From the NCBI GenBank assembly GCA_001949185.1, contig BDGG01000005.1, positions 3,250,464-3,286,626 on the forward strand: DNA of 36,163 nucleotides. Reading direction: 5' to 3'. The stretch's first letter is position 1. Every line of letters begins with the position of its first letter. Source of the DNA: Ramazzottius varieornatus (lineage: Eukaryota; Tardigrada; Eutardigrada; Parachela; Ramazzottiidae). A program made the position numbers and the translations under genes. The notes beneath the pieces are model-generated. The model saw nothing but the letters and a program-made list of their open reading frames with translations, was not told where the DNA came from and searched no databases. Shown here piece after piece: positions 1 through 9,825 of the stretch.

Positions 1-59
1 CCCTCTTGTTACTTTCCGTTCTTGCATAAGAGAAGCTCTTTAGTAAGAACCATTTGAAG

Positions 60-94
60 TAAAGAGATGCAGTATGTGTACCTGCATCTCTTTA
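60..94. repeat. Short perfect hairpin
   Basis: Two perfectly complementary 13-nt arms, TAAAGAGATGCAG at 60-72 and CTGCATCTCTTTA at 82-94, flank a 9-nt loop. It lies in non-coding sequence. It could be a transcribed hairpin or a transposon remnant; no function can be assigned. Confidence 0.6.
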
Positions 95-1092
95 CGTTAC
101 CGAGGCCAGCGTTGGAAAAAACCTCGACAGCAGATACGAAAGCGGTTCCACGTTCACCCTCAACGGTTCTCGAAGGTTTCTCCACGCAGGACTGTTAAAC
201 CATTCCTGCTCTTCGCTACTGTAATTTTCTCGATATTTCATTTTGTAGCACGCAAACATCGTTTATTAAGAAGGGAAAACAGATTCCAAAATGTCTCACC
301 TTTCAGGAAATTTTGAAATTATGAAAGGTAGCATCTTTCGCCGGTTGCAGTTTTAGGTTGCAGAACAACATCTGGTCAGCACGTTTGCCCCATATGCTGA
401 AGTTTCAGGGCAACTCTTACTCAGCCAGGATTGTTATCGGGAACGTCAAGATTCTCTCAACGCTGCTGGTTACCAGCAAGAATAGTAATTCCCATATTGT
501 TAGTGGAAAAAAGATTGGCAGTAATGCAGAATAACGTTTTGGTATCGGAGTGGTTGATTGAGCGGTATGATGTTAGAATGGAGTGAGGAGGAGGAAACCA
601 TCTTTTGTTCCTTGAACTTCCTTATACCTATGTAAATGACCATTTAACCACTCAGGCGTCGGTAGGGAAATTCAAGTGCCTGACTTTTTTTTACATGGTT
701 AGAAAGTTACAGTTTCGTCAGCTACGTGAAGCTGGCTGTTGACAGAAAGTTTTAACCATTCCCGCTGGTGTCTACAAGGAGATTATTCCTGTCCCGGCGT
801 CCCGATAGTCAAACCGTCCCGGCAAAACAATAGACGTGAGTCTCTTGTATGATGTGAGCCAGGGAGCTAAATCCCCCGACTGTGCTGGAGCAAACTACAG
901 GAGTCGGAAGTGACGGACCCAAACTACAGTAGTGACGTAATCTCCTTGATTGGGAGTTTGATTGGACAGATTGCAACACAGCCGATCAGCTGTTCCGTCA
1001 GATTCGGTCTGGATGGTGTGCTATCGGGCATCTTCAGCTAGTTTTGGCACACTGTTCGGTCACCTTGCTGGTGAGCTGAGCAACTTGATCGT
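95..1092. other. No recognisable gene
   Basis: No convincing coding exon, RNA gene or repeat is visible. Two overlapping open frames around 350-535 have unremarkable composition and resemble no family I know. They compete with each other, so neither is called. Confidence 0.5.
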
Positions 1093-1237
1093 ACTGTAAT
1101 GCTTCATGAACTTCGCGAAACACGTCATCTTACGCGCGAAACATCCCTTAGGGTGTTGGTAGGGTGAAATCTTCGGACCGGGGTTCAACTGCACGCGTAT
1201 GATCACGTGCTTCGCGAAGATCATGAAGCATTACAGT
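1093..1237. repeat. 46-bp inverted repeat, MITE-like hairpin
   Basis: The left arm at 1093-1138 and the right arm at 1192-1237 are reverse complements at about 40 of 46 positions. Both contain the core ACTGTAATGCTTCATGA followed by CTTCGCGAA. The loop is 53 nt. The arms have diverged only slightly, as expected of a small non-autonomous DNA transposon or a structured transcript. No target-site duplication was identified. Confidence 0.7.
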
Positions 1238-1445
1238 ATTGTCTTCAGTCAACACTGGCAATCAAAAAGCTTTACGTCATCGTCGCACATTGGAGCGGTC
1301 AATGGATGTTCCTTTCCGAATCCTGTAGTTCATTCTAGGATCGTCGGTGCATTTAGCTCTCCTGCTCAGATCATAGAAGAGACTCTCTCCTGTCATTTTG
1401 TCGAGACGGTTTAATTGTCACGACGAGCATAATCCCCTTGTACCG

Positions 1446-1577
1446 TAAGTAGGCGAGATAGCGCCGCTGACGGTGAAGAAAAGCCTTGTGGTAATCAAAC
1501 CAACGGGTAACTGATTGGTTTACTGTCCTCAAGGTGTGATCCCCTGCATCGCTTGAGGGCGCTATCTCGCCTACTTA
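1446..1577. repeat. 20-bp perfect inverted repeat at a gene 3' end
   Basis: TAAGTAGGCGAGATAGCGCC at 1446-1465 is perfectly complementary to 1558-1577. A nested pair (CCTCAAG near 1528 and CTTGAGG near 1552) and an inner AAACCAA/TTGGTTT pair extend the structure. The right arm covers the stop codon of the minus-strand Ly6-like gene, so that transcript could end in a long hairpin. Terminator, mobile-element end and coincidence all remain possible; the 20-nt perfect match makes coincidence unlikely. Confidence 0.7.
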
Positions 1578-1900
1578 GACATTTGGATTTTGCCGACGAC
1601 CCCTGCACACTTCTCTTCATACGCCTCTTGTTTCGGCTTACCTTCTCTCGGGAGAATTATACAGCCCATTTTGCAGTTCTCAGCCACCATCCATGTTTTG
1701 GGGTCCTGCTTCTCGCAAGGAGTCGTCATGGGATGGTCGGTATTCCCTTCGAATCCACAAGTATAGCATTTTGTGGTTTTGACGGTGGCTCCCGACACAA
1801 TGTCTCCTAGTATAAGTATGAGGGCAGGAATGAGCATTGCGATGGTGCAGAATACTACTGACAGCGGACCGAACGAATAGACTTCAAGCTCGAGAAGCAT
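1571..1900 (-). CDS. Small cysteine-rich Ly6/uPAR-like secreted or anchored protein
   Basis: This open frame has two candidate ATGs, at 1900 and 1837. The inner one begins a classic signal peptide (MLIPALILILGDIVSGA), followed immediately by a KCYTCGF motif. The C-x2-C placed just after the signal peptide is typical of the Ly6/uPAR three-finger family. Further cysteines follow (TPCEK, ENCKMGC, EKCAG). The usual C-terminal CC...D.CN block is not present, so the gene may be truncated or continue in an exon I did not find. A GTAAGC donor and a TGTGCAG acceptor inside the frame could remove 39 nt without changing frame. Members of this family are usually GPI-anchored or secreted regulators. The assignment rests only on the N-terminal cysteine pattern. 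Confidence 0.45.
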   Translation of the reverse strand: MLLELEVYSFGPLSVVFCTIAMLIPALILILGDIVSGATVKTTKCYTCGFEGNTDHPMTTPCEKQDPKTWMVAENCKMGCIILPREGKPKQEAYEEKCAGVVGKIQMSK

Positions 1901-2789
1901 CGTCAGTTCTAGTTTCCGCACTTGGCGAACTTTTCACTTTCTCCGTTAACACGGCGCACTATGATAAGCCGCTTTACTGAAGCGTCAATCTGTACAATTT
2001 CGAACGGAATTTGACAACGCGGGAATGCTCCGATGAGATAAGTAAAGTGTAAGGGGATCATCACCCGTCAACCGTTGAGTACTGGTACAGAAATTTTCAT
2101 CCAAAGATTTTCGATCTGGAAGATGCCCTAGATTGTGAGGCTGCTGTTACGGCGCGCACCGACAAACCAATGCCTTGACAAACAAGTTGGTGGAAGAAGA
2201 TCGTCACATCATCGTCAAGTATCCAGCGGAGGAACTGGAGATCTCCGTGGGAACTACCGAACAGATTTCACACGATGATCCTGATTTGCACAAACTTGCT
2301 CAATGGGTACTTCATGGACTGACGAAGGACCAGCGTCAGTAAAGAGTACGTAGTTGTGAGCAGATGCCTCCTGTCCTCGAGCCAAACAGAGAGTATGAAG
2401 TAGTGATTCAAATTCGCTGTGGTTCAAATTGCTTGTTTGTATTTTTACCATTTTTTCGTGTTATTCTGGTGAGTTCTGAATTGTGTTCTAATTGACCAAC
2501 CACAGAATACGACAGCGCTACGCCCATTTATACAGTCTTTCCATCATGGTGTGGTACCTCCTTCAAGAAACGGCAACCGTCCCGGACGGACTTGAGTTGG
2601 CAGTCTCTGTTTCGTCTCGACGGTGAGTCCCGCAGCGTGCATCGACGTCACGGTTTGATTAGCAATCAACCAAGGCAAAAACCAAAAGCATGGTTTTTGT
2701 CTGTACGAGCACTAAATTCCGGCGTACAATGCCACAGGTAACATGCGAGAGTGTCGATTGGGAATAGATCCAATTTGATTGTCGTCAGC
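1901..2789. other. Intergenic, no firm gene
   Basis: No gene can be supported. A plus-strand frame ending at 2341 has plausible protein-like composition (acidic, with an EELEIS segment) but no start, no good acceptor and no family resemblance. A minus-strand open stretch at about 2545-2780 may be a degraded exon of the broken membrane-protein gene to its right. Confidence 0.4.
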
Positions 2790-3177
2790 TCACACGGGGT
2801 AGAAGCGTACGAAAACTTCACCTTTCGACCGAAAAATCGAAAAGTTATGCCCAAAAGCTGGTCCATAGTGATAACCAGTTGACTGAGCCAAAACTGCACC
2901 GTTGTTTGCTGATGCGATTACCGACGCTACGAATTCGAAACAACAAAGAGCGAGATTGCCTGTTAACAGTCCGCGGGGTTCAAGTTGAGCTGTTCGGTCA
3001 CGATATGCGGCCAAGAGCAAGGCCACACTGGTGACAAAGCCGGCAAAATTAATGAGGACGTTGAGAACGAGCCAAGGAACGAATCCCTTAGGACAACAAA
3101 ATTTGTTGAGTTTAGGCCTGAAACTACGTGATGTTGAACGAGGTTCCGGCGCCAGAGTTGTTGTGCTGCTGTGACAT
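2790..3177 (-). pseudogene. Broken multi-pass membrane protein, family not recognised
   Basis: An ATG at 3177 opens a short hydrophilic N-terminus (MSQQHNNSGAGTSFNIT), which hits a stop at about 3124. A one-base shift continues directly into a frame reading FRPKLNKFCCPKGFVPWLVL and then two hydrophobic segments, NVLINFAGFVTSVALLLAAY and GNLALCCFEFVASVIASA. The pattern of a charged N-terminus, a CC motif, TM1, a short polar loop and TM2 fits a small four-helix (MARVEL-like or orphan) membrane protein. The frame ends at 2790 after a loop with GYHYGPAFGHNF and no third or fourth helix follows in frame. It is probably a pseudogene, or a gene with an unrecognised intron. No function is assigned. 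Confidence 0.4.
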
Positions 3178-4241
3178 TGTCGTCTGATCTATGGTGACCG
3201 GATAGAAAAAGCTATCTAAATATTCAGCTTCATGACAACGACAAATCGGACAAAAGGAAAGGCAGTTACTTTCTCGAAACAGTGAAGAATGAATTTTTCA
3301 TTGCATCTCGAACCAGTCTGGTTGAGTGACCTTCAGATCTACCTATTCTTGTATGTTGGATGTTTTAGACGTGGAAATGACGTCTCCGGCAGAAAAAGGC
3401 ACGCTTGCACCCGTCTTGCGATCTCAAATGCGGTCACGAAATTTGCGGTAAACAATCTGCCTATGGAGTAGTTTCCTGCCCACTCATAAACTTAACTTCG
3501 TTTGCCAGTAGCTGAAATCCAATACCCCGGAGAGACGGCCGACTGTGAATTGTGCGCAATAAGGAGCCACCGCCAGAGACAAGATGATCGACTTCGGAAT
3601 GATGGCTTTGGCGACTGTTGATCATAAGAAATATTGCTCCCAGTCCACTTGGTCACAATTTTGTCGACAACATCCGGTGTGCTCCCTTCTCAGAAAAAGG
3701 TCACGCTACACCTGGAGGTATCCATTAGACGAAACTCTCCCGGGCTGATCTTCGGTCACTAAAAGTATCATGTAGATGACGCCGTCGAGGTCCCTTCCCG
3801 ATCCGGTTACACACGATACCGTGACACTCTAGGTCCAATTTTAATCTTCCTGTGCCATGTTTCTGTTTTGTTGGCCATGTGTACCGATGTGGGCTGGATA
3901 TCTGGCTATAGCCTGCCGGACTGGTCCCCGTTTGTCGTACGATGACATCCACCACTCAAGATCGAATCACTTTACAGGCAAAACATCCATCTACACCATC
4001 CATTCTCGCACTCGTGGGAGTCTGCCCCAACTCTGGGTTCGCTTTGTAGGCAAATACTCCGGAATAAACAGCAGTCTCTCATATAATAAAAGTATTCTCT
4101 CACCGAATAAAGAGTAATTGGCAAGCATGAGTGTTCGAGGATCTACTTCTATCTACGTATCTATTCGGTTGCTCCAGTCTCAGGTCTAAGCACTTCCTGT
4201 AGCTTTGGTGTATAGTGTGCAGCACACATTTTGTGGCCAGA
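3178..4241. other. Intergenic region upstream of GR1
   Basis: No supported gene. The minus strand at about 3560-3600 encodes VSGGGS, resembling the VSGGGFF signature in the last-but-one exon of the nearby receptors. The surrounding frame does not match, so it is at most a receptor relic. Confidence 0.4.
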
Positions 4242-5778
4242 ATGTTGAAACCCGCATGGCTTCGCAAACTGCTCCGGAGGGAAGTGACCGAAGAAGAAGT
4301 GTGGAATGTTTTATTGCGATATCTGCAGCTTCTCGGGCTGTACCCTCGTGTCACCCCGAAAACAGCATCTGCCAACCAAGCTTCAGACGCTCCCGTACAA
4401 AGTTCACTCAGCTGGCTATGGCTCTCGTGGACGTTTCTGATGGCTGCAGCTATTGTACTCGCCTGCGTCACCAGCATTTTTCCCAAAGTAAAGAGTAATG
4501 CCTCTCAAATTGCAGATGTTGAATTTTTCACTCTGATTGATCTCATCTTCGTCAGCAGCTCCTATGTTCAAATTTTGACGTTATATCTGGTCGTTATCTG
4601 GAAAAGCGGCGATCTAGCGTCGGCGATTATGGCAATTCGTTGTTTATGCAAAACGGCACATATAACCGATCCGCATAAAACTAAATTCATCAACATTACC
4701 GCAGCACTAATCGTCGGCTTTTACCTGTTTGCCATCATCACAATGGTATTTGTGATCGTACTGACAGATCTCGACGACATCGGGAACGGGAGCTGGACGG
4801 AATGCTATGTTTGGTGCGAAATTGATCAACCGATTTATATACCGATATGGCTGTACGATTTATGGGACTTGCTCTCCGACGTTGTCCTCCTGCAGTGCGA
4901 ATCTGTGTTGTCGTACTTTGCATTGTATCTGATAATTGTGATGTCTAAGACGGCTTTGAATCTTGTTACCTCTGCCAAAATTCTATGTAAGCTCCCGGAG
5001 CAAATGCAACTGGCCGGTCTGGAAAATATCCAGCTACCGTTTCGTCAACTTCGTTCTGCAATGGAATCATTCAACAATGTTTTCTCTTATATCCTGCTTT
5101 TCACTTCCTTTCGCACCTTTGTATCTTATGTGAAAATCCTAGGCATCATGTTTGACAAGATCAATGATGATGAAAACGATAAGGGTGCAGTCCTCTACAA
5201 TAATGTCTATGATTATTTCTATGTCGGACTGACGCTTATGCTTGGAAGCGCGATTTTATTCACGTCGGTTTTTCTTGGTGAACAGGTTGGGTTTAGTCCG
5301 TAAATATTTTTTTGAAATGTCACGTCTAGCATACGATGCGAGTCATCGCATCAGATACATGTTAGGATTTTCGTTGCAGATTAAAAATTTCTCCCAAGTT
5401 CTTCTGACTGTGCAGTTGGAAACAACCTGCAGAATGGTACAGCAAAAATGCTCTGACCTCATGAACTTCGTGGTCAACGCGGACATGGCGGTATTTTCCG
5501 TTTTACAAAAAGTCACATCACAGATGTACGACGCAAGCTCGGAATCTTTCATTATTGAAGTATTACACCGATCACGTGCGCCACGATTTCGGTTTCTTTT
5601 GACACAGGTGACCGCGCTGATGCTGACTTATTTCCTGCTGATATACCAAGCAAGAAGCTCAAAAGACGATATGAAGAAACTTGTTACATACGAGACATTT
5701 GTGTCACTAATGCAAGATTTTATAGCTGGAATACCTAATTACACGTCTTCTAAAGACGTAAGCTCGGTTTTTCAATGA
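4242..5778 (+). CDS. GR1: gustatory-receptor-like seven-helix protein
   Basis: Predicted chemosensory membrane channel of the insect gustatory-receptor (7tm_7) type, about 464 residues. The start ATG is at 4242. Exon 1 is 4242-5285, exon 2 is 5380 to about 5559, and exon 3 is about 5608-5778; the second intron (48 nt, GTATTA...CACAG) is tentative. The cytoplasmic N-terminus has the motif QLLGLYPR, shared with the two neighbouring paralogues. Hydrophobic helices follow: WLWLSWTFLMAAAIVLACV, the VEFFTLIDLIF segment, FINITAALIVGFYLFAII, the DLLSDVVLLQCESVLSYF region, FNNVFSYILLF and YVGLTLMLGSAILF. The final helix carries TYFLLIYQ, matching the TYhhhhhQ hallmark of insect GRs but lacking the usual final F. 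It is convergent with GR2. Ligand and expression are unknown. Confidence 0.8.
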
Positions 5779-6853
5779 AAACTCGTTTCTCGTAAAGTCT
5801 CTCGACCATTTGTGATTCGAAATTGCAGTTATGGTGCTGAAAACCTGAGAAGTTAGACCAGCTTGTTGGATCGTTTCTGATGTGAGGTGCATGATGTGAA
5901 AGTTAGAGTCCAGAGAGGGTTTCTCTATCTGAGACGTGCTGAATGTCAGGTTCCGGCAAATCGTGCCGGGCCGCAGGCAGTGAAACCTGACGATGAACTG
6001 TACATGCTTGGCTAACCCTAGCGAACTCAGGATGATGCTGTGACAGTGAGGCGATGAACACATAAACGATATGTTCTGAGCAGCAAAGGTCGGCAGGGGA
6101 GGGGGATGACGACAGACTTTCAAAGCCTTTTCCACTAGACCTTCCAGATGGTGTTTCAAGTCCGCGCTACTCTGCGGTAAACAAGTCAGGATGACCGGAG
6201 GAGGGGCAATTTTTGGTTAAATAGCTTGTTAGGATTGGAACGGCTCAAGCTGCCACATTATGCAAGAAGCTCTTGTGGTGGCAGATACAAGCAAGTTGAG
6301 TAAATTCTGAGGGTCTCATGAACCACGTATACCCAAGCGATGACTGGGCAAATATGTTAGTGCCAAAGATCAACCCACGTGTATGAAAGCCGAAGCACCA
6401 AAAGGCTTCGTAATGGACGCTTCATTGATACAAATGGGTAGCTGCGGCCCATTCCCAGTACAATCAATTTTGCTTTCGAAGTTGCGTTTTTTGACTTGAA
6501 GTTGTTGGGAACATCAAGGAGTATCGTGCGGTAAGTTTGCCGTACCTCGCCGTGGTTCAAAGTCTCTGAAAAATGTTCGCCCTTCTGGGAAGACACTCTG
6601 GAAAATTTCAGGGGTAACCACTAACTGAAACCACTTCCAGGGGGTTGGATGCCAGAACGACTACCAACGCATTTTTATGCTACATGACGTCATCCTAACT
6701 TCGAAATTTTCTGAGTGAAAAATTCGAACCCCTTCAGACTTTTCCGACGTAGCCATCTGACCACTGGTCAGACGGCTAAATGGACTTCACCATCGTTTCC
6801 GCGATGTCTGCTACGTACGATAGCGTTGGCAGTTCAACTTTTCCCTTGGGGTC
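5779..6853. other. Intergenic between convergent receptor genes
   Basis: This spacer separates the 3' ends of GR1 and GR2. I see no gene here. It contains a palindromic tRNA-like segment, listed separately. Confidence 0.5.
6700..6790 (-). repeat. tRNA-like / SINE-like segment with possible Pol III boxes
   Basis: On minus, CCAGTGGTCAGATGGC resembles a D-arm (box A region). About 45 nt downstream, GGGGTTCGAATTT resembles a T-loop (box B). This is the spacing of a tRNA promoter. The D-arm lies in a 27-bp palindrome (6751-6777, 12 of 13 arm positions paired). The anticodon and acceptor stems do not fold convincingly, so it is not a functional tRNA. A tRNA-derived SINE head or an old tRNA relic is the best reading. 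Confidence 0.35.
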
Positions 6854-8477
6854 CTAAAACTTAAAACTGGTTTGCTGAACAATTTGGTCAGAGGTCGGTT
6901 GTACTGGGAATTGGCCACAGCTACCCAAATAGGCTCTAAAATATGTAAGCAAATGAAGAGGGCAGCGAGTGGTCTCACAGGTGGTAGCTAGTATTGACGT
7001 GAGGTTTTGCATCGCTTCGGTCAGATGTTGCTTGAACGTGTCGTAAGTAACCAGTTTATCCATGCCACCTTTGGAGTCTCGGGTCTGATAGATCAACAAG
7101 GAGTAATTTGTCAGGAGGCCCACCACCTGCAAACAAACGATCTGATAGCGCGCGTATTTCGTTAAAAATACCGAAAAGAAAACACCCACGGCCATCACAT
7201 GCTCTTTCGTGATGAGGAAGAATCCACAACCGGAGACTGCGACGTCGGAATCCAGCACTATGTGCACTACACTCATGCATCTGTGCTTCACCTTGCTACT
7301 CTGCGAAGTCACCACCATTCGACGGACAGCCTTCCTTAGTTTTGTCACCTGCATGACGTGAAATTCCACAATAGCTAACTGATCATTGAATGTGTTAAAG
7401 TTGCGACGCAAAAGCCACGTACCTGTTCACTGCAGACGACGTAGAATGACAGTAAGCCTGTACCACTGGACAGCACAACTGCGTTGTAAGAATAGCTCTG
7501 AGCATTGGTGGTCATTTCAGTGGCCTTTCTCTTGTTGAACGGCAGTTCGTCACTGCTCCCGCCATCTTCCCGTCTCATCCTACACAATTGCAAGGTGACC
7601 GATGAAATGAAGCTCATTAAAGTACGAGCGCAGTTCAAGAAAACGATCGGCGAGAAGACGTGATTGAAAAGGTCCATTAAGCAGTGCAGCTGCGGAAAGT
7701 ACGTCGTCAAGTCTTCCAGCACCACCCTCTTCTCGCCGTCAGAACGGCCGACGGTAGTCTGGATGAGCTCCAAAAAAGCCATGCCAGTTTCTGTCATGGC
7801 TAAAATCAGACAAGCAATTAGCGACAGCAAGAGCAACTCCGTATTCAGAACAAGCATGTTCGACAGAAGATCAAACGTCAGGTACTGCCAGCACGTTATC
7901 TTTGCTTTCCACTGGAACAGGAGGCAACAATCAGCCAATGCCCTGGATTGGCCAACCATGAAGGTGTAATCGACGACAAGTGTCACCGATACCACAGCTG
8001 TTACCCATGCTACGTAAAAGATAAGCACGGCAAAGAATTTCCGAGTCGGTGATGTTTGACATCTGGGCTTTCCGTTGCATAAGCACCAGTGTGCTGATTC
8101 ATGCAGCTGAACCGTGTCTCGAGTTAGCACGACCAGACTCTGGCTCTTCCAGGTCATAAAGATGAAACAGGGGATATTGTGCACAAAAGTGCTGCCGATG
8201 AACACAACTCCAATCAGGGGAAAAACTCCAGTTCAATTGTAGACTGTTTATGGGTACCCAGATAGCTGCTGACCGAGCTGATTCCAGCTATCACAGTGAC
8301 AATTACGAGAAGGACGCTCCACGAAATGAAATGTGTACGAACTCGTGGATGTGGAACACCTTTAGAGGTGGTCTCAGGTGCTTGGGTAAGAGACCGTGGA
8401 TACAAACCGTTCAGCTGAAGGTAACGCAAGAAAAAGAACCAGAAACGGTGGCTGTGCGGATCTAGTTGGTATTCCAT
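6854..8477 (-). CDS. GR2: gustatory-receptor-like protein with a one-base frameshift
   Basis: Paralogue of GR1 and GR3. Exon 1 runs 8477-7423, exon 2 7348-7190 and exon 3 7126-6854; the introns are 74 and 63 nt, phase 0, with GTACGT and GTGGGT donors. The N-terminal motif QLNGLYPR, the VSGCGFF signature and the last-helix TNYSLLIYQ motif are all present. Exon 1 is 1055 nt, one base short of a multiple of three. After ELEFF the frame breaks in a homopolymer run (8217-8225); restoring frame yields LIGVVFIG, which aligns with VEFFTLIDLIF in GR1. All other sequence is open, including a C-terminus about 32 residues longer than GR1 and GR3. It is either a recent pseudogene or a sequencing/assembly indel. 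The start ATG at 8477 is the only in-frame one near the motif. Confidence 0.72.
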
Positions 8478-9825
8478 TTCGGGCTTACCCAGTAACACAG
8501 GAACGTGGTAGAAGCAAATTAGAACCTTAGAAGAGTCTGAAGTCTCCGCCAGGCCAACTGCGCCGGGCGCTAGGATATTACATATTATATCATAGAAGGG
8601 TACCGGATATGTACTGACGAGAGCTCAGTTTTCGTAGAGGGACTCAGAATGGGCTAGGTACGGAAATGGGAATTGGGAATTCATGTAAAGTTCTGAGCAC
8701 GACAGCCCCGCGCTTACGTACTGCACAAACAGATATTACGTTTACATCAATCTAGTCGTCGCTTGATAAAGGCTTGTGAACCCCTGGGGACGACCTGTAC
8801 ACTGACAGACCAAAGGTTACCCGCGGGCTGTGGTGCCCCGTCGAGAGCCGTCAAAAGGTGGCGACTAAGTCGATGTAAACGAAGGGCCTGTGTACAAAGC
8901 TTCCCAAGAAAGATAGACCATGTCCAGAAAAGACGCTGAACGATGAGCGAACGGAGTGGGAACGACTTCGTGAGCTGTATTTCCCAAGGTCGTTTCAAGA
9001 TCCGGGTGCGCAGTCGTTCCCAATCCGTTCTCGTTTTCGGTTGTTCTCAGTCCGGTCCGTTTTTGATCGCGATGCGATCCGCTTCGCTTCCAGTCCGTTT
9101 CCTTTCTTTGATTCTACATGGTTTGCTTCCGTCGAAACACGTTCGGACAAGTCCGCACAAGTTTTGGACAGGCCGGTAGTCTGGCGGCCAGCTATCGAGT
9201 TTTGCTAGAGGTTTTTGACAAGACATTTAGAGTCTCATTCTTGTTCAGGTGGGTCATTCGGTACCTTCTTTTGCAGCGGTTCACTGGAGAGCCAATCGCG
9301 CATGTGGTTCACGAAATCGGTTATCGGGAACGCTGCAACGTTTCCTATATACTGATGTTATCGAGATGGCCGAACAAACTCGACTGAGATTTTCAGTGAG
9401 ATTTCAGTTTTGTCTGTTCGGCCACTTGCCGCCACGGCGCGCTTTGAAACGCGATGCGTCATTAGTGTGCTTCGCCCACCTAGAAACTGCGCAGTATCAC
9501 CAGCGCAAGTAGGCGTTCGAGACGTGAACAGGATCGGTACAAGACCCGTTGGTTCATGGGTTACCGTGTTAGCAGATCTAGGCACAAAAAGTCACGGCGA
9601 CGAGTGTCCATTAGCGCTCTTCACCGGTGCATGGTAGTTTGGTGACGTCCAATTCTCTGCAAAAGGCACTTACTCCCTCGTTTTTAAGCGCCCGGCACTG
9701 CGTTCTACTGGCCAGACCAACTCAAATCGGTTTGTTTTACAGTAAACTACTTCAAAGTACAAACAGCAATAGAATGAATCTTATTGGTGTCAGAGTGCTG
9801 CTCCTCTCCTTCTGCTCGATCCAGA
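8478..9825. other. Intergenic, no gene seen
   Basis: No coding exon or named repeat family could be supported between GR2 and GR3. Plus-strand open frames around 8940-9640 are arginine/serine-rich and look like chance frames in CG-containing sequence. They lack signal peptides or splice-consistent continuations. Confidence 0.5.

Noticed and set aside
350-535. Two overlapping plus-strand frames after a TTGCAG that could be an exon
   Set aside because: Both frames are open and neither has a family match or a downstream donor, so coding status cannot be decided.
2132-2341. Plus-strand open frame with an acidic, protein-like sequence ending at 2341
   Set aside because: It has no in-frame ATG, no good acceptor, no recognisable family and no partner exon.
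3500-3620. Minus-strand VSGGGS resembling the receptor VSGGGFF exon
   Set aside because: Only six or seven residues match. The rest of the exon and the last-helix motif are missing.
5560-5607. GTGCGCCACG in GR1 as a member of the GGCGCAC repeat family
   Set aside because: Only about ten bases match; there is no palindromic partner and no flanking CTCGACCAGATC.
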